This document shows, one piece after another, positions 14,650 through 19,166 of a stretch of 19,166 bases of DNA (its first letter is position 1; each line of letters starts with the position of its first letter). The stretch is from NCBI GenBank assembly GCA_034429695.1, contig DAOUGC010000160.1, positions 1 to 19,166 of the forward strand, given 5' to 3'. A program made the translations under genes and the position numbers. The notes beneath the pieces were generated by a model. The model saw only the letters and a list, made by a program, of their open reading frames with translations. It did not search any database and was not told where the DNA came from. The stretch comes from DAOUGC01 sp034429695. Its GTDB lineage: Bacteria; Chloroflexota; Anaerolineae; Anaerolineales; Anaerolineaceae.

Positions 14650-17397
14650 CTATGCGTATTTCGGATCATCCAGAGGAACGCGCACCATCAGGCGGGTTCC
14701 GAGATTGGGCTGTGAATGGATCTCGGCTGAACCGCCCAGCGCTTCAGCGCGTTCCCTGATGATGGAAAGACCAAACCCACTCTGCAAATGCAGCGAGTTG
14801 AGTTCAAAGCCGCAGCCGTTGTCCACCACTTCGAGAACGACATACCCATCCATAAAACTGACATTGACCTCCACTTGAGAAGCGTTGGCATGTTTGGTCA
14901 CGTTATTCAATGCTTCCTGCGAGATGCGGTACATGGCCGATTCCAGCCGGGTGGACAGGGGCGGCAACTGGCCTGCGTTCAGGTTGGCGCTCAAGCCGGC
15001 GCGCCGCTCCACGGCTTCCAGTCGTTTTTGCAACGAGCCCATCAAGCCGTCCTCTTCCAGTGACTGCGGACGCAACTCATAAATCAACAGGCGCATTTCA
15101 CGCAGCGCCTGTTGAGAGGTCTCCTGCAGGCGCCTGAGATAATGATGAACCAGCTCCAGATCGGTGCGCTCCACTGATTGCATACCTGCATCGGCGAACA
15201 GGATCATGCTGTATAACGATTGTGTAACCGAGTCGTGCAATTCGCGCGCCAGGCGCTGGCGTTCTTCCACCACAGCGGCCTGTTCAGCCTGGGCGCGCAG
15301 GCGCGCGGTTTCCACCGAAACGGCAATATGATCGCAAATGGCAACCAGCAGGGCGATATCCTCAACTGAAAAACGGTGGGGTGGGGCGCTTTTGAGGGTG
15401 AGTGTGCCCAGCAACTTCCCGTGTGCCTGGATGGGCAATCCGATATACATGGGATGGTCGCTATCCAGATCCACCAGTTCACCGGTTTTGGCAGGACGCA
15501 GATGACGGGTAAGCACCATGCGCTTTTTCTGGCGCACATGACCCCACAGACATTCCTCCGCCTGCCAGTGCTGCATCTCCAGGATCAATCCTTGCGGCAA
15601 ACCGTAGGAAACCACAATGGATAAATTTTGTTCATCCTCATCCAACAGATGAATGATGCCCGAGTCACTGCTGAACATATCCAGCGTTTTTTCCAGCACA
15701 CGCTCCAGCAGGGCTTTCGGTTCGAGGTACTCGTTGGTCAGGGCGGTCACTTCGTACAGGGCGGATAGATCGCGGGTGCGGTCCTTGACGATTTGCTCCA
15801 GATTTTCCAGCACCTGAACGCGCTGGATGGCGCTGGCGCCCATCTCTGCCACGGCAGTGGTCAGGCGCATGTCTTCGTCGCTTAACTGCAGCTGATTTTT
15901 AAAGCATAACAACAGTATGCCCACCTGTTTTTGCGCCGTCTCCAGGGGAGCCAGCAGCACCGCCTGAAATGCCCTCAACCCGGTGCCGATCTCGGGGTTG
16001 CGATCAAAAACCAGGCTGGCGGGGTCGGTCAAAATCACTGCGCCGGCCTGGAAAACCTGTTTCCAGGGGGATGCCTGCGCGTAAATGGTATTGTGAAAAC
16101 ATGCGTCCGGAATCATCATCCGGCCGGTGGGAACCAGGCGGTTCTGATCAAGCAGCAGGATGCAGCCGCCATTGGCGGAAAGCGCGAACAGGGTTTCCTT
16201 TAAAAGGGTGTTGAGGATCTCCTGCAGGGTGATTGCCTGACGCAATTCCGACGAGATGGAGGTCAGCAGGGTCAGTTCAGCCGCCCGCTGCGACAGGTCC
16301 TGGGTGCGCATTTGCACGCGTAGTTCCAGTTGAAGATTGAGCTGGCGCAGGGCTTCCTCGGCCAGATGGCGTTCCGTTACGTCGTGCAGCAGCACCAAAT
16401 GCCCGTTGTGGGCGGGTTCAGCCAGGATGAGCGGCGCGTTTTGCAACTCATAATAGCGGGTGACGCCCTCATGAGTAACGGCGAACTCGGAGAATTCCTT
16501 CCCCAGGGGGATGGTTTGTTCTGTCAGCATGTACCATTGCGGCAACAGTTCCTGAATGCGTTTGCCGATGCAATTATCAGCCTTCAATTGAAAGATTTCC
16601 AGGGCTGCACGGTTGATATCGATCACCTGTTCCAGGCGGTCGAGAACCAGCATACCGTCCTTCATGCGGTCCAGCAGCGCGGTCCGTGCCACCGGACTGA
16701 GTTGCAACAGACGGAAACGAAAAATACCAATGGCATAAGCCACGCCGGACAGCGCATAAGCCAGGGGAGTCATATCCTTGTAAAAACCGGGGATCCAGCG
16801 CAGCACGTATACCAGGTTGACGATCAACGGGGTCATGGCGCCGACAATCAACCACAGCGACTGGTGGCGGTACAACCGGTTTGGGCTAAAAAACTCCCAT
16901 GCGATGATCGCAGCGCCGTGCAGGATCAGCGCATAACAATGGGCAAAGAAGACCCAGAACCACGGTCCGTACGTGACGCGCAGGAGGGTGAAGCCGTGCT
17001 CCACGGGGATGACATCCACTGCCTTGAAGACGAAGTGCAGGCGGTCGTTGAACAGGATCAATACAAATGTGACCAATGGGATGATGGTCAACAGGATAAA
17101 GCGGTTGAATTTCAGCCAGTGCGTGCGGTGGGTGTGTTGAAATGAAAATGCCAGCCATGCCACCGGCAGCCCGCCGATGAACAGGTAAACAATATTGTTC
17201 CAGATGATCTTGAGCCGTGGCTCATTGGTGAGCAGTTCGAGTGAATTAAAGATCAGGAAACCCGTCACACCGATCAGGTAGATTGCCAGGCTGGTGGCTG
17301 CAGGCGCCTTGGCACGCCGCTTCCATGCCATGTATGCCACACTGGCAGAAAGAATCGCGGCGATTGGAGCTAGAACGGCGAACAGGATATATTGCAT
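14650..17397 (-). CDS. Membrane sensor histidine kinase, 7TM-PAS-GAF-GAF-HisKA_3-HATPase
   Basis: The 915-residue protein starts with a seven-helix membrane region (about 1-230, the type called histidine kinase N-terminal 7TM). A PAS domain follows (about 238-345, LLDRMKDGMLVLDR, with HLVLLHDVTERH at its end). Two GAF domains (about 375-528 and 545-705), each led by a coiled-coil-like segment (LELRVQMRTQDL, IVKDRTRDLSAL), come next. HisKA_3 carries the phosphoacceptor His721 in ARELHDSVTQSLYS. The HATPase_c domain has the N box EALNNVTKHAN (828-838), DNGCGF (859-864) and GFGLSI (874-879). It should sense several inputs and phosphorylate the NarL-type regulator downstream. I choose the ATG at 17397: the ATG at 17445 would lie inside the promoter -10, upstream of the predicted transcription start. 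Confidence 0.92.
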   Translation of the reverse strand: MQYILFAVLAPIAAILSASVAYMAWKRRAKAPAATSLAIYLIGVTGFLIFNSLELLTNEPRLKIIWNNIVYLFIGGLPVAWLAFSFQHTHRTHWLKFNRFILLTIIPLVTFVLILFNDRLHFVFKAVDVIPVEHGFTLLRVTYGPWFWVFFAHCYALILHGAAIIAWEFFSPNRLYRHQSLWLIVGAMTPLIVNLVYVLRWIPGFYKDMTPLAYALSGVAYAIGIFRFRLLQLSPVARTALLDRMKDGMLVLDRLEQVIDINRAALEIFQLKADNCIGKRIQELLPQWYMLTEQTIPLGKEFSEFAVTHEGVTRYYELQNAPLILAEPAHNGHLVLLHDVTERHLAEEALRQLNLQLELRVQMRTQDLSQRAAELTLLTSISSELRQAITLQEILNTLLKETLFALSANGGCILLLDQNRLVPTGRMMIPDACFHNTIYAQASPWKQVFQAGAVILTDPASLVFDRNPEIGTGLRAFQAVLLAPLETAQKQVGILLLCFKNQLQLSDEDMRLTTAVAEMGASAIQRVQVLENLEQIVKDRTRDLSALYEVTALTNEYLEPKALLERVLEKTLDMFSSDSGIIHLLDEDEQNLSIVVSYGLPQGLILEMQHWQAEECLWGHVRQKKRMVLTRHLRPAKTGELVDLDSDHPMYIGLPIQAHGKLLGTLTLKSAPPHRFSVEDIALLVAICDHIAVSVETARLRAQAEQAAVVEERQRLARELHDSVTQSLYSMILFADAGMQSVERTDLELVHHYLRRLQETSQQALREMRLLIYELRPQSLEEDGLMGSLQKRLEAVERRAGLSANLNAGQLPPLSTRLESAMYRISQEALNNVTKHANASQVEVNVSFMDGYVVLEVVDNGCGFELNSLHLQSGFGLSIIRERAEALGGSAEIHSQPNLGTRLMVRVPLDDPKYA

Positions 17398-17443
17398 TAT
17401 GAGTTCCGTGAGGCACAACTGACGTGGACAGCGGGTAACCATC

Positions 17444-17472
17444 ATTATACGTCATGTATCCACCTGGCTCAA
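17444..17472 (-). promoter_or_regulatory. Strong sigma70-type promoter of the kinase-regulator operon
   Basis: On the minus strand, TTGAGC (17467-17472) and a perfect TATAAT (17444-17449) are 17 bases apart. Transcription would start near 17437, some 40 bases before the ATG at 17397. An inverted repeat TGACGT (17420-17425) / ACGTCA (17449-17454) spans the -10 and start point and could be an operator. Confidence 0.75.
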
Positions 17473-17493
17473 CAAACGTCTGTCAGAATCACA

Positions 17494-17525
17494 TGGAGCC
17501 GCCTGACTCGCATCAGACGGCTCCA
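17494..17525 (-). terminator. Hairpin downstream of the alpha-glucosidase gene
   Basis: A 13-bp stem with one mismatch (17494-17506 with 17513-17525, outer TGGAGCCG/CGGCTCCA) closes a 6-base loop, 18 bases after the alpha-glucosidase stop. No T-run follows, so it may act as a rho-assisted terminator or 3'-end hairpin. It lies just upstream of the kinase promoter. Confidence 0.55.
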
Positions 17526-17543
17526 CGGGCAGTGTGAAGTTGG

Positions 17544-19163
17544 TTACAGGCGAATGATCACGCCTTCATTACCGCGCAATTCCAGTCCATCTAATGGCTG
17601 GGTTCCGCTGCGGTCCATGTGGGTGGAGAGCATGATCTCACCTGAGCCGGGCAGGTTCAGCGGAACACATGCGTTTTGCGCTGAGAAGTTCAAAACCACC
17701 AGCATGCGTTCTCCGTTACATTCCCGCAGATAGGCAAAACCATCCTCGCCAGCGTCCAGTGGGGTGTATGTACCGCAGTTGAGCGCGGCACTCTGACGGC
17801 GCATCCACAGCAGGCGGCGGTACATATTGTATATGGAAGCAGGATCTTTGGACTGCTCTACCACATTACGGGTGGGGTAATCTGCAGATACCGGCAGCCA
17901 GGGTTCAACCGGCGAAAAACCGGCGTTTGCTTCGGCTGTCCATTGCATGGGCGTGCGGCAAACATCGCGCGTGCGCTCGGCGCCCAGGTTGATGCCCTGT
18001 GGGTCCTGAACTTTCTCAGGCGGGATGATGCCGTTCTCGGTGCCGATCTCGTCGCCCTGGTACAGGGTGGGGGTTCCGCGCAGGGTCAGCAGCATCATGG
18101 CTGCCAGGCGCGCTTGGGCCTGCCCGCCAAAACGGGTGGCCAGCCGCCACTGGTCGTGATTGCCCAGCACGTAATTGGGCCAGGCAAAATTGGGCAGGGC
18201 TGCCTCCAGTGAGTCAACGCAGGCGCGCATGGCTTTGGCGCTCCACGGTTGTTCCATCAGGCGGAAGTTAAATGGCAGGTGCAGCTCGTCGCCAGTCTCA
18301 CCGTAATAGCGCACCCAGCGTTTCAGGTCGCCCCACAGCTCACCGATACCGCAGCGGTCGGGGTATGAGTCCAGCGTCTGGCGGATTTCGCGCAGATAAT
18401 CATGCACTTCGTCCTGATCCCAGTTGTAAATCATGATCAGGCGGCTGAACAGGTCATTTTCGGGCAGGTTGGGGTCGGCATGGGGGTTGACCGGGTTGTC
18501 GCGCAGTTGTTCATCCTTGATGATCAGGCCGATCACGTCCATGCGGAAACCGTCCACGCCGCGCTCCATCCAGAAGCGCAGCACGTCGTGCATGGCGGCT
18601 TTTACTGCCGGGTTGCGCCAGTTGAGATCTGGTTGCTCCTTGACGAACTGGTGCAGGTAATACTGTCCGGTTTGCTCATCCCACTCCCAGGCGGGGCCGC
18701 CAAAGAAACTGCCCCAGTTGTTGGGCAGCGAGCCGTCGGGGCGGGCGTCGCGCCAGATGTACCAGTCCCGTTTGGGGTTGTCGCGGCTGGAGCGCGATTC
18801 CAGGAACCATGGATGCTGGTCAGAGGTGTGGTTGGGAACCCAGTCAATGATGACCTTCATGCCACGCTTGTGGGCTTCAGCCACCAGCCGGTCAAAGGTC
18901 TCCAGATCGCCAAACAATGGGTCCACATTGCAGTAATCGGCCACGTCGTAGCCAAAGTCAGCCATGGGTGATGGTTGAAAGGGCGACAGCCAGATGGCGT
19001 CCACGCCAAGTGAATTGGGGGTGCCGTCGTTGAGATAATCGAGCCGGGAGATGATGCCCTGCAGGTCGCCCACGCCGTCGTTGTTGGAATCCATAAAACT
19101 GCGCGGGTAAATCTGGTACACCACCCCGTGCTGCCACCACGGAAGTTTGCATTGGTCAGCCAT
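17544..19163 (-). CDS. GH13 alpha-glucosidase (oligosaccharide-hydrolysing)
   Basis: This 539-residue cytoplasmic GH13 enzyme hydrolyses terminal alpha-glucosidic bonds of short oligosaccharides. The N-terminus WWQHGVVYQIYPRSF and the calcium-site sequence DSNNDGVGDL (25-34) are typical of GH13 alpha-glucosidases. Conserved regions are DWVPNHTS (107-114); DGFRMDVIG with nucleophile Asp209; GIGELWG with acid/base Glu275; and VLGNHDQWR with Asp337. The downstream CRTPMQW block is also usual. Valine directly after the nucleophile is found in several alpha-1,6-acting members (oligo-1,6-glucosidases), so isomaltose-type substrates are possible, but specificity cannot be settled here. The ATG at 19163 fits the usual N-terminus. 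Only three bases lie upstream in the window, so its promoter and any upstream operon partner are not visible. Confidence 0.92.
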   Translation of the reverse strand: MADQCKLPWWQHGVVYQIYPRSFMDSNNDGVGDLQGIISRLDYLNDGTPNSLGVDAIWLSPFQPSPMADFGYDVADYCNVDPLFGDLETFDRLVAEAHKRGMKVIIDWVPNHTSDQHPWFLESRSSRDNPKRDWYIWRDARPDGSLPNNWGSFFGGPAWEWDEQTGQYYLHQFVKEQPDLNWRNPAVKAAMHDVLRFWMERGVDGFRMDVIGLIIKDEQLRDNPVNPHADPNLPENDLFSRLIMIYNWDQDEVHDYLREIRQTLDSYPDRCGIGELWGDLKRWVRYYGETGDELHLPFNFRLMEQPWSAKAMRACVDSLEAALPNFAWPNYVLGNHDQWRLATRFGGQAQARLAAMMLLTLRGTPTLYQGDEIGTENGIIPPEKVQDPQGINLGAERTRDVCRTPMQWTAEANAGFSPVEPWLPVSADYPTRNVVEQSKDPASIYNMYRRLLWMRRQSAALNCGTYTPLDAGEDGFAYLRECNGERMLVVLNFSAQNACVPLNLPGSGEIMLSTHMDRSGTQPLDGLELRGNEGVIIRL

Positions 19164-19166
19164 GAT

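Noticed and set aside
16330..17145. Plus-strand frame (271 codons) opposite the histidine kinase
   Set aside because: Covers the conserved membrane and PAS region of the kinase on the other strand; Gln/His-rich translation without domain features.
1..19166. tRNA, rRNA, CRISPR, insertion sequence or prophage signals
   Set aside because: No cloverleaf, regularly spaced long repeat, transposase or integrase sequence, or target-site duplication was seen on either strand.

Overview
This window looks like a bacterial chromosome segment, most likely from a Chloroflexota (Anaerolineae-like) lineage. The lineage call is inference from gene content: a TreX-TreY-TreZ trehalose operon, a large 7TM-PAS-GAF-GAF histidine kinase paired with a NarL-type regulator, an Hvo_1808-like envelope zincin and a four-helix 'cytochrome B-like' membrane protein, with moderately high GC. 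No rRNA marker is present. I found no tRNA, CRISPR array, insertion sequence, phage gene or broken gene.

Positions 1-413 are the only stretch over 300 bases without a gene. They hold two hairpins, a 17-bp direct repeat, a possible minus-strand promoter-terminator pair and an extended -10 element placed so that the first gene may be leaderless. Four plus-strand genes follow: a membrane-anchored C39-like cysteine peptidase with TPRs (414-1706), a membrane-anchored HExxH metallopeptidase-like protein (1793-3160), a HAD hydrolase (GTG start, 3186-3884) and a class I SAM methyltransferase (3900-4667). A 20-bp perfect hairpin at 4682-4724 separates them from the convergent minus-strand genes.

All other genes are on the minus strand. 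In transcription order, from the right edge, they are: a GH13 alpha-glucosidase (19163-17544); a histidine kinase and response regulator operon (17397-13977) with a near-consensus sigma70 promoter; an aspartate-less receiver protein and a lipoprotein with four tandem beta domains (13807-12096) ending at a clear intrinsic terminator; the treX-treY-treZ operon (11922-5388); and a small four-helix membrane protein with its own promoter (5209-4733).

Metabolically, TreX debranches glycogen or maltodextrin, TreY turns the reducing end into a trehalosyl unit, and TreZ releases trehalose. The separate GH13 alpha-glucosidase would handle short oligosaccharides. A two-component system lies between these two carbohydrate blocks; regulation of them by it is only a hypothesis. 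The points most worth a second look are the aspartate-less receiver with its ABAB-repeat lipoprotein, the tandem envelope peptidases, the possible leaderless start, and several repeats at promoters.
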